Source: Chloroflexi bacterium UBA4733 (GTDB lineage Bacteria; Chloroflexota; UBA4733). Taken from it: a stretch of DNA of 29,726 bases. Below are positions 23,903 to 29,726 of the stretch, piece by piece (the stretch's first letter is position 1; each line of letters opens with the position of its first letter). The notes under the pieces are model-generated. The model did no database searches and was not told where the DNA came from. It worked only from the letters and a program-made list of their open reading frames with translations. Made by a program: the position numbers and the translations under genes. The stretch lies in the NCBI GenBank assembly GCA_002404055.1, contig DHIZ01000133.1, positions 8,446 through 38,171 on the forward strand, in the 5' to 3' direction.

Positions 23903-24469
23903 ATGGGATCGCGGCGGGGGTTCTGCCTGCCTCTGGTAGTGCTGGCGCTGGCGGGTAGCACAGCGTGCTCGCCGCCGCCGCGTGGCGCCTTATACGACCG
24001 CTTCCTGGCGCCGCCTGCCAGCACGGCCGTCGTGCCCAGCGGCGCCAGTCTGGCGCAGTACTACACATTGGGAGCCTATCGCGTGGGCGACCAGCTTGCT
24101 GCTGCTTCGAACAGCCTGGACGACGGGTTGATCGACCGCCAGCAGGGCCTTATTAGCGCCGGCTACCTCACCCTCGTGGCGCAGCGTAGCAACGAGGCGG
24201 CCCAGGGCGCCCTGACGGAAGCGCAGCAACTAGCCCCGCCGCCGGAGATACGCAGTCAGGCCGACACCTTCTTCGCCGCAGCGGAAGCGCTTGCCGCCTC
24301 GGTCAGCGACACGCAGCAGGCGCTCTCCACGCCAGGTGGTGTCGCGGGGGCGCGCCTGCTCACAGCGACCCAGCACCGCCGTAGCGCAGCGCAGACGCTG
24401 GAAAGCGTGATGAGCGCCCTGGAGGCGGCAAGCTGGCGACATTCCTCGGCAAGTATCGCGCCAAAATAA
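23903..24469 (+). CDS. Putative lipoprotein of unknown function
   Basis: A 188-residue exported protein I do not recognise. The N-terminus has basic residues (MGSRRG), a hydrophobic core (CLPLVVLALAG) and a lipobox-like STAC with Cys22, so it is probably membrane anchored. The mature part is mostly helical, rich in Ala, Gln and Ser (QLAAASNSLDDGLIDRQQGLISAGYLTLVAQ, EAQQLAPPPEIRSQADTFFAAAEALAASV), which suggests a helical bundle. ATG 23903 has GGGGGAG 7 nt upstream; the frame is open further but without a ribosome site. It precedes the YihY gene by 60 bp on the same strand and may be co-transcribed. Confidence 0.65.
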   Translation: MGSRRGFCLPLVVLALAGSTACSPPPRGALYDRFLAPPASTAVVPSGASLAQYYTLGAYRVGDQLAAASNSLDDGLIDRQQGLISAGYLTLVAQRSNEAAQGALTEAQQLAPPPEIRSQADTFFAAAEALAASVSDTQQALSTPGGVAGARLLTATQHRRSAAQTLESVMSALEAASWRHSSASIAPK

Positions 24470-24490
24470 CAGCGCACCGATCACGCTGGC

Positions 24491-24508
24491 CCGTTCCTTG
24501 CGGAACGG
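24491..24508 (+). other. Small intercistronic hairpin
   Basis: CCGTTCC (24491-24497) and GGAACGG (24502-24508) form a 7-bp stem with loop TTGC, 22 nt after the lipoprotein stop and just before the YihY ribosome site GGAGG. No U tract follows, so it may be a processing or attenuation structure and not a full terminator. Confidence 0.4.
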
Positions 24509-24529
24509 CACGCACGGAGGTATCGAACG

Positions 24530-25489
24530 ATGGCGATGATCAAGCGCGCGCAGGCCTTCTGGGCGAAGTTCGGCAACGATTGGGGCATGAACCTGGCGGG
24601 CCTGCTGGCCTATAACTTCTTGACCGCCATATTCCCGCTGCTCTTAGGCATCCTGGCGATCGCCGCGTTGCTGGCGCCCGCCTCCGTGATCCAGCAGCTC
24701 GCCGGCAAGATGAATACCGTGCTGCCCGCTTCCTTGACGAGTGGCGCCAACATCAATTTTTACACCATCCTGCAAGGCTTTCGCAAGGCGTCGGGCATCA
24801 CGGCCATTATCAGCCTCGTTGGGCTGCTCTGGACGGGTTCCAACCTCTTCGGCGTCATGGAGAACTGCTTTAGCATCGTCTTTCGCACCACCGATCGCGG
24901 GTTCATCCAACAGAAGCTGATGTCGTTCGCCATGATCCTCATCTTTGCTATCCTGGCGCCGCTGGCGGTCGTTGCTTCCTCTATCTCCGGGTCGGTGTCC
25001 GGTCTGACACACTTCTTCGGTGATATACCCGGTCTGGGTCTGGTGTTTGCCATCGGCGGCTACGCTGTCGGTGTACTGCTGGCCTTTGTGCTCTTCTTCT
25101 GCATCTACCTGATCGTTCCCAATATGAAAGTCAACCCGCGCGACGCCTGGCGCGGAGCCATTTGTGCGGCTGTGCTCTTTGAGATCGTGAACCTTGTCTT
25201 CCCCTTGTACGTCCGCAGTCAGCATAGCCAGTTCGGTTCGTTCGCCCTACTGCTGGCGCTCTTGACATTCTGGTTCTGGGTGCTGTCGCTCATTTTGCTC
25301 CTCGGCGCGGAACTGAACTCCTTCGCCGCCATGGGGCAGCGCGCCGCCGGGGGTGACTTGCCCACCTTGATGCACGACGTGCAGGTCCGCGACGGGTGCC
25401 GCTCCGGGGGCACGCTGCTGGCCTTGCTCGCCGGTCTGTTGGCTGTGCTCTCGGCGGTCCGCAGGAACGATCATTCGCGCCTGTTGTGA
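24530..25489 (+). CDS. YihY/BrkB-family inner membrane protein
   Basis: A 319-residue multi-pass membrane protein of the YihY/virulence factor BrkB family (older annotations as ribonuclease BN are wrong for this family). The typical start is present: WGMNLAGLLAYNFLTAIFPLLLGILAIAALL (about 18-48). It is followed by GLLWTGSNLFGVMENCFSIVF and helices near 128-152, 170-195, 205-225 and 235-262 (FGSFALLLALLTFWFWVLSLILLLGAELNS). An extra hydrophobic tail lies at about 295-310. The site GGAGG sits upstream of ATG 24530. Function is uncertain; transport or lipid roles have been proposed for relatives. The lipoprotein gene upstream may be a partner. Confidence 0.88.
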   Translation: MAMIKRAQAFWAKFGNDWGMNLAGLLAYNFLTAIFPLLLGILAIAALLAPASVIQQLAGKMNTVLPASLTSGANINFYTILQGFRKASGITAIISLVGLLWTGSNLFGVMENCFSIVFRTTDRGFIQQKLMSFAMILIFAILAPLAVVASSISGSVSGLTHFFGDIPGLGLVFAIGGYAVGVLLAFVLFFCIYLIVPNMKVNPRDAWRGAICAAVLFEIVNLVFPLYVRSQHSQFGSFALLLALLTFWFWVLSLILLLGAELNSFAAMGQRAAGGDLPTLMHDVQVRDGCRSGGTLLALLAGLLAVLSAVRRNDHSRLL

Positions 25490-25535
25490 GCCGCGCCGGC
25501 GTCTGCTATCGTGTGCCTGACGCCATGGCGGGGGC

Positions 25536-25562
25536 CAGGACAGTGCGGGGAATCAGGACAGT
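25536..25562 (+). repeat. Short direct repeat upstream of the DUF2203 gene
   Basis: CAGGACAGT occurs at 25536-25544 and 25554-25562, an 18-bp period, just before the ribosome site AAGGAG. It could be a regulator site in the leader, or chance. Confidence 0.35.
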
Positions 25563-25573
25563 AAGGAGTAACA

Positions 25574-25960
25574 ATGCCGCGCCGCTTCACCGTCGAAGAG
25601 GCGAACGCGCTACTGCCGACTATTATCCCAATGCTGGAAGAGTTGCGGGAGATCGCGGAGCGCTTCACCGAGATTCGGGACGAACTCGCGGCGGTCACTC
25701 CGGCCGGACGGCTGAACGGCATGGCAAGCCGAGCGGTGCAGCTCGAGACGGAAGCGACAACTGCCACCCTGCGGGCAGAATCATTATTGCGGAGTCTTTA
25801 CGACCTCGGTGTCGAAGTGAAGGACCCGCTCACCGGGCTCATCGACTTCCGTTCCTGGCGCGGAGGACAGGACGTGTACCTCTGCTGGCGCTTAGGGGAG
25901 CAGCAGATCGCCTGGTGGCATGACCTGGACAGCGGCATTCGCGGCCGCCGCCGCCTCTAG
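25574..25960 (+). CDS. DUF2203 family protein
   Basis: A 128-residue cytoplasmic protein matching DUF2203 in length and pattern: it opens with RRFTVEEANALLPTIIPMLEEL, has a helical middle, and ends GVEVKDPLTGLIDFRSWRGGQDVYLCWRLGEQQIAWWHDLDSGIRGRRRL. The family is uncharacterised and small. The ribosome site AAGGAG is 6 nt before ATG 25574. Its last 69 bases are also the 3' end of the convergent GT9 gene on the other strand. No operon partner is evident. Confidence 0.85.
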   Translation: MPRRFTVEEANALLPTIIPMLEELREIAERFTEIRDELAAVTPAGRLNGMASRAVQLETEATTATLRAESLLRSLYDLGVEVKDPLTGLIDFRSWRGGQDVYLCWRLGEQQIAWWHDLDSGIRGRRRL

Positions 25961-27094
25961 GGCCGCCAGAGCGGCCGCCACGACGGCGTCGGGGGCGAGC
26001 CGCCGGACACAGGGGTGCCAGGGAAGGTCAAGCAGGTCCCAGTGCAGCTTGCCGCAGGGGGCACAGAGCATCCGGCTGGCGACCGAGCGGTGCCTTCGGG
26101 GATCGCCCCAGGGCCCGAACACGAGCGGATCAACTGGACCATAGAGACGCACGCTGGGCACATCCAGGGCGGCGGCCAGGTGCAGCGGCCCGCTATCGAC
26201 GCCAAGTACCAGCCTGGCGCCCAGCATCAGTTCGGAAAGCAGGTCAATATCCGGTGCGGCCGCAAGACCGACTGCGTTATTTCCGGCGTGGCGGAGGATG
26301 GGTGGGAGAAGGTGCTGTTCGTTGTGGCCGGCCATCACTAGCGTTCGCAAACCCAACCGGCTCCGCAGGTCGCGCAACACGGCCGTCCAGTTCTCAGCCG
26401 TCCAGAGTTTGACCGCTGCTCCAGAGCCGGGATGGAGCAGCAGGTAGGGCTCGTCTGGCCCCAGGCCGGCGGCCACCCGCTGCGTGACCGCCACCGTAGG
26501 CGCCGTCCGCGGCGCGAAGCGCAAGGCGTGTTCCAGTGACCACACCGGCGAGTCGCGCGCGCCGCCAGTCAAGGCGGCCACGACGCGCAGGTGCTGCGCT
26601 GCTGCCGGCTCATGGGGTACAGGGGTGACGGCATGGGTGAGGAACGGGGCGCAGAGCGGGGTGGCAGTGCCGGCGCGCGTGCCGATACCAGCGGCGGCCA
26701 GCAGCAGCGCTCCCCAGTAATAGTCGTCGCGCAGGAGCAGCCCGGCGTCGAAGCTGCCCTGCCATTGCCTTGCTACTCGGACCAGTAGTGACCAGCGCGC
26801 CGCCACGCCGGGTTGCGTCGCCGGATCGAGGCCAGGAAACGGCAGCGCGATGATGCGGTCGGCATCCGGCAGGCGGCGCGCTACGTCCTCGCCGCGCGGT
26901 CCCACTGCCAGCGTAATCGCGGCTTTCGGAAACATCAGCCGCAACGTATGCAGTGCCGGTGAGGCCAGGAGGACGTCGCCCATGTGGTCTGGCTTCACCA
27001 CGACGATCCGGCCTGGCGGCGCGGGTGACGCGGACTGCCGCGTGAGCCGGCCGGCCAGTCGAAAGAGTGCGGCGCGAGGGAGCAAGCGCGACAT
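25892..27094 (-). CDS. GT9-family glycosyltransferase (heptosyltransferase-like)
   Basis: A 400-residue two-domain (GT-B) glycosyltransferase of family 9, the group of the LPS ADP-heptose transferases. The N-terminal domain opens with RIVVVKPDHMGDVLLASPALHTLR (29-52). The donor-binding C-terminal domain has LLLHPGSGAAVKLWTAENW (218-236), LVLGVDSGPLHLAAALDVPSVRLYGP (296-320) and a CAPCGKLHW...HPC cysteine segment (344-362). The last 22 residues (379-400, alanine-rich, then QVMPPGDLLLP) are read from DNA antisense to the DUF2203 3' end. ATG 27094 follows directly on the stop of the upstream GT9 gene (TAGATG), so the two are tightly coupled. Heptose is only one possible sugar, since the lineage may lack LPS. 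Confidence 0.88.
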   Translation of the reverse strand: MSRLLPRAALFRLAGRLTRQSASPAPPGRIVVVKPDHMGDVLLASPALHTLRLMFPKAAITLAVGPRGEDVARRLPDADRIIALPFPGLDPATQPGVAARWSLLVRVARQWQGSFDAGLLLRDDYYWGALLLAAAGIGTRAGTATPLCAPFLTHAVTPVPHEPAAAQHLRVVAALTGGARDSPVWSLEHALRFAPRTAPTVAVTQRVAAGLGPDEPYLLLHPGSGAAVKLWTAENWTAVLRDLRSRLGLRTLVMAGHNEQHLLPPILRHAGNNAVGLAAAPDIDLLSELMLGARLVLGVDSGPLHLAAALDVPSVRLYGPVDPLVFGPWGDPRRHRSVASRMLCAPCGKLHWDLLDLPWHPCVRRLAPDAVVAAALAALEAAAAANAAVQVMPPGDLLLP

Positions 27095-28189
27095 CTAGCA
27101 GTCGCCTGATCGCCTGCTCAGCAGAACTGCCACCGCCGCCTCACACACAACGTCGGCGGGTAGGTGCTCCTGCCAGGGGCGGGCGAAGACGTACGGCCGG
27201 CGAACGCTGCCTTCGCCGCCGATTCGGAGCGAAGGTGCGGGCGATACGACGCGCACCGATTGACCACGCGGTGCATAGAGACGGGGTTCTGTTGGCCCGA
27301 AGATGGCGACGGTCGGGCAGCCAGTTGCTGCCGCGAGGTGGGTTATGCCGGAGTCATTGCCAACGAAGACACTCGACTGGGCAGCGAGCGCACCAAGGGC
27401 TGCCAGTGATGTCTTTCCGACAAGGTCGTGGAGCGTGGTTCCCTGCGCTGCCACCGCGTTGGCGACAGCGCGGTCGGTACCCGCACCAACCAGGGCCACG
27501 GTTGCACCAGCCTCCTGTAAGGCGGCGGCTACAGCCGTGTAGCCGCCGGCACTCCACCGCTTACCTGGCATACTCGTACCGGGGTTCTCGCCACCCCCCG
27601 GCGCTAGAAGGGCGAGCGGCCGGCCGGCGGGCAGCGTTCGCACGATCGCGTCTGCTTCCTCGCGACCCATTCGGCCCGCGAAAAACTGCGGCAGTGGCAG
27701 CTCAGGCATGCCGAGCAAGGCAAGAAGACGCTGTGCCTGGTCTAACTCATGCAGGTTCGGAACTGGTCGGACGCCTATCGTGTACAGGCGCCCGCGTCCA
27801 GCGCTGTTGTACCCGGCGCGAACAGGAACAGCGGCGAGCCACACCAGCACGGCGAGCACCGGCGAGCGGTCAGGTACGATGGCCACGTCAAAATGGCGGC
27901 GCCGGAAGGCAGGCCAGAGGCGCAGCAGTTCGGCTGGCCGCTGTTTGCCCCGCAGGCCGAGGTTGCCAATATCCACGACATCGCTAACCGCCGGATGATG
28001 CGCGACTGCAGCGGCCGACCAGGGGCCGGTCGCGACCGTGATGGCCGCGGCCGGCCAGTGCTGGTGAACTGCCGCGATGACGGATGTCGTTTGCACCAGA
28101 TCGCCCAGGCAACACGGTTTCAGAATGAGGACCCGGCGGGGCGGCCCACCTTTGGTAGCCATCACCGGGAAGGCGGAGCCCGTCGTCAC
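27095..28189 (-). CDS. GT9-family glycosyltransferase (heptosyltransferase-like)
   Basis: A 364-residue GT-B enzyme of family 9, a second copy in tandem but clearly divergent from its neighbour. The N-terminal domain has RRVLILKPCCLGDLVQTTSVIAAV. The C-terminal domain has LALLAPGGGENPGTSMPGKRWS and VFVGNDSGITHLAAATGCPTVAIFGPTEPRLYAP, the conserved nucleotide-sugar site. GTG 28189 overlaps the stop of the AAA ATPase gene (GTGA), while ATG 28162 lies nine codons in. It is the middle gene of the ATPase-GT9-GT9 operon. Two different GT9 enzymes side by side suggest consecutive sugar additions to one glycan. Which glycan is unknown. Confidence 0.87.
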   Translation of the reverse strand: MTTGSAFPVMATKGGPPRRVLILKPCCLGDLVQTTSVIAAVHQHWPAAAITVATGPWSAAAVAHHPAVSDVVDIGNLGLRGKQRPAELLRLWPAFRRRHFDVAIVPDRSPVLAVLVWLAAVPVRAGYNSAGRGRLYTIGVRPVPNLHELDQAQRLLALLGMPELPLPQFFAGRMGREEADAIVRTLPAGRPLALLAPGGGENPGTSMPGKRWSAGGYTAVAAALQEAGATVALVGAGTDRAVANAVAAQGTTLHDLVGKTSLAALGALAAQSSVFVGNDSGITHLAAATGCPTVAIFGPTEPRLYAPRGQSVRVVSPAPSLRIGGEGSVRRPYVFARPWQEHLPADVVCEAAVAVLLSRRSGDC

Positions 28190-29505
28190 GCCACCGTCGC
28201 CGCTACAGCCGTTGGCGGCACCGCAGGCACGACGAAATAGCTTTCACAGGCAATGTCCAGCAGTTGCTTACTCATCACCGCGGGAATATTCAGGTAGCGC
28301 GCCGTATCGATTATTTGATCCAACAGGTCGCGCGGATGGCAGGCGCGTAGCGGTATCCCACGCTGGCCATAGTGTCGCTGCAGCAGGTAGCTGACAGCGG
28401 CATCGACGTACTCGACGCTGCGTTGCCGGCACATGCGGCGAAAGATCTCCCGGTATTGTTCCGGCGTCGGGCTGCGCACAAACACCTTGTAGCGGATGCG
28501 CCGCAGAAATGCTTCATCGACAAGATCGGCAGGATCGAGGTTCGTGGAAAAGACGATCAGTTCGTCAAAGGGAATCGCTACCTTCTTGCCGGTGTGCAAC
28601 GTAAGGTAGTCGATACGCTTCTCTAACGGCACGATCCAGCGATTGAGCAGGTCGCGCGGCGAGACCTGTTGGCGGCCGAAGTCGTCGATCAGGAACATGC
28701 CGCCGCTGGCCCGCATCTGGTGGGGCGCCTCGTAGAAGCGAGCTGTCGGGCTGTAGCGTAAGTCGAGCGCGTCGAGCGTGAGCTCCCCTCCCGAGATCAC
28801 CACCGGCCGCTTGCAATGGACCCAGCGGCCATCCGGCCGGTTCAGCCGGGTCTGCTCGACCGGAGTGATCCGGTGCATTGCGGGATCAAAGAGCTTGATG
28901 ATATGGCCGTCGACCTCCGTCGCCTCCGGCAGCCAGAGATCGTTGCCCAACAGTGAGGCAATCCGCTCGGCGATCGTCGTCTTGCCGTCACCCGGCGCCC
29001 CAAAGAGGAGCAGCGAGCGGCCGGAATTTACTGCCGGTCCTAACTGGATCAGCAGGTCGTCGGACAGCACCATCCCCGCAAAGGCGGCCTGCAACTGCTC
29101 CTGGGTGACGGGGGCATCGCGGATCGACTGGGCGTTGACGGCGTCACTGTAGGCGGCGATCGGTACCGGCGCTTTGCCGGTGTAGGCCGAGCGCTCCAGC
29201 GCCTCGCGCGCCATCAAGCGGCCGCGGTCGGTGAGGTAATAGCGGTAGCCACCGGTGCCAAGGCCGGTGGCGCCCGCCACATCGACCGCCTTCTGGTTCT
29301 TGAGGCTCTCAAAGGCACGATCCAGCACGTTGGAGAGCGGCAACCCCATCATTTCAGCCAACTGGTGCCCGGTCGCCTCGGCGCTGTAGTAGAGGGTCTT
29401 CACCGCCAGATCAACGATGGCGCCGAGCGACAAGCCCGTATCTTCCACCGACTGTGGCTCGCGAGGAAAGAAAGCAGCCGTCTGTCGTCTCACCGGACCC
29501 TTCAT
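28186..29505 (-). CDS. Winged-helix AAA+ ATPase
   Basis: A 439-residue cytoplasmic ATPase. Residues about 25-105 resemble a winged-helix module (GAIVDLAVKTLYYSAEATGHQLAEMMGL, LDRAFESLKNQKAV, YYLTDRGRLMAREAL). The AAA+ core has Walker A GAPGDGKT (169-176), Walker B MFLIDDFGR (270-278), sensor-1 asparagine N322 (FSTNLDPADLVDEAF) and arginines R335/R336 as finger candidates. The C-terminal helical lid follows (HPRDLLDQIIDTARYLNI). I recognise the architecture but not a named function; relatives often sit near pilus or envelope genes. No ribosome site precedes ATG 29505, and an extended -10 (TGCTACCAT) lies just upstream, so translation may be leaderless. It is the first gene of the operon with two GT9 enzymes. 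Confidence 0.85.
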   Translation of the reverse strand: MKGPVRRQTAAFFPREPQSVEDTGLSLGAIVDLAVKTLYYSAEATGHQLAEMMGLPLSNVLDRAFESLKNQKAVDVAGATGLGTGGYRYYLTDRGRLMAREALERSAYTGKAPVPIAAYSDAVNAQSIRDAPVTQEQLQAAFAGMVLSDDLLIQLGPAVNSGRSLLLFGAPGDGKTTIAERIASLLGNDLWLPEATEVDGHIIKLFDPAMHRITPVEQTRLNRPDGRWVHCKRPVVISGGELTLDALDLRYSPTARFYEAPHQMRASGGMFLIDDFGRQQVSPRDLLNRWIVPLEKRIDYLTLHTGKKVAIPFDELIVFSTNLDPADLVDEAFLRRIRYKVFVRSPTPEQYREIFRRMCRQRSVEYVDAAVSYLLQRHYGQRGIPLRACHPRDLLDQIIDTARYLNIPAVMSKQLLDIACESYFVVPAVPPTAVAATVA

Positions 29506-29605
29506 ATATTGGTTAGTATGGTAGCACGGGTAGCGGAATTGCTTCGGCAGGAGCTACCTAACAGCGTAGGCGAGCGCCCGTAATAGCCAATAATAGGGCT
29601 GTTAG

Positions 29606-29611
29606 ACTATA
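29606..29611 (-). promoter_or_regulatory. Possible -10 box upstream of the AAA ATPase operon
   Basis: TATAGT on the minus strand with only a partial -35 (CCGACC) 17 bp upstream. A start near 29599 would give a leader of about 95 nt. The leader carries the direct repeat TAATAG (29581-29586 and 29591-29596, 10 bp apart). A second candidate, extended -10 TGCTACCAT near 29525, would give an almost leaderless message. Confidence 0.35.
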
Positions 29612-29668
29612 GAAAGCTGCGCTATCCTGGTCGGCCGAACCACCGGTGTGGCGAACCGACCGATCGGC

Positions 29669-29726
29669 GTAGGGGCAGGCCCTCGTGCCTGCCCTGGTCG
29701 CCCGGCGACAAGCGATCGTTGTTTGC
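29669..29726. repeat. Second copy of the palindromic repeat, cut by the window end
   Basis: GTAGGGGCAGG at 29669-29679 and CGTGCCTGCCC up to 29694 match the left arm of the element at 417-445 with two changes in the arm. The following loop (TGGTCGCC, then GCGACAAGCGATCG) is also similar. The complementary right arm would lie beyond 29726. It lies upstream of the AAA ATPase operon promoter region. Confidence 0.75.

Noticed and set aside
24530..25489. YihY protein as ribonuclease BN
   Set aside because: The membrane topology and family pattern belong to YihY/BrkB; RNase BN is an unrelated metallo-beta-lactamase-fold enzyme.

Overview
The window is a GC-rich, gene-dense bacterial chromosome segment that looks ordinary (no phage, no insertion sequence, no CRISPR). 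It most likely comes from a member of the Chloroflexota or a close relative. The hints are the alpha2-type glycyl-tRNA synthetase with a zinc-ribbon insert, a secreted protein joining a WRK-containing N-terminal domain to a DUF4232-like domain, a TolC-less RND pump with a lipoprotein adaptor, and dispersed palindromic repeats of a kind I associate with Chloroflexota genomes. That assignment is an inference from protein style, not from a marker gene.

Left part (1-5590): the 3' end of a threonine aldolase gene, then a 29-bp inverted repeat element. A minus-strand pair follows, glycyl-tRNA synthetase then an M20 (peptidase T-like) metallopeptidase. It is transcribed away from a dienelactone-hydrolase-family gene through two divergent promoters whose -35 boxes touch. 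A SelA-like PLP enzyme (minus) and a small PRC-barrel/DUF2171-like protein (plus) complete this part.

Centre-left (5590-15212): an operon for an RND (HAE1-type) efflux permease and a lipoprotein membrane-fusion protein with an exceptionally long coiled-coil hairpin. Next are a secreted DUF4232-type protein with a YCII-like partner, a SAM-dependent methyltransferase, and a secreted N-acetylmuramoyl-L-alanine amidase with three LysM repeats.

Centre (15373-20342): the tmRNA gene (ssrA, minus strand, 357 nt) with a readable proteolysis tag ANAITGTNNTYALAA and a hairpin terminator. Upstream is an OmpR/PhoB-type two-component operon (regulator, histidine kinase, PAP2 phosphatase) that diverges from an HtrA-type lipoprotein protease. 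The regulator promoter carries an 11-bp-spaced direct repeat where a -35 box should be, as in activator-dependent PhoB-type promoters. Together these genes look like an envelope-stress module.

Right part (20314-29726): fumarate hydratase, a nested-palindrome repeat, a sugar-phosphate-isomerase-like protein and a HAD-IIA phosphatase (all minus). An orphan lipoprotein, a YihY/BrkB membrane protein and a DUF2203 protein lie on the plus strand. A minus-strand operon of a winged-helix AAA+ ATPase and two GT9 (heptosyltransferase-like) glycosyltransferases ends the gene content. The window closes inside a second copy of the repeat seen near its start.

No obviously new defence or biosynthetic system is present. 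The most interesting items are the giant adaptor hairpin with a cysteine pair at its apex, the regulator-kinase-PAP2/HtrA module with its direct-repeat operator, the tmRNA tag, the two palindromic repeat families, and the convergent genes whose 3' ends overlap.
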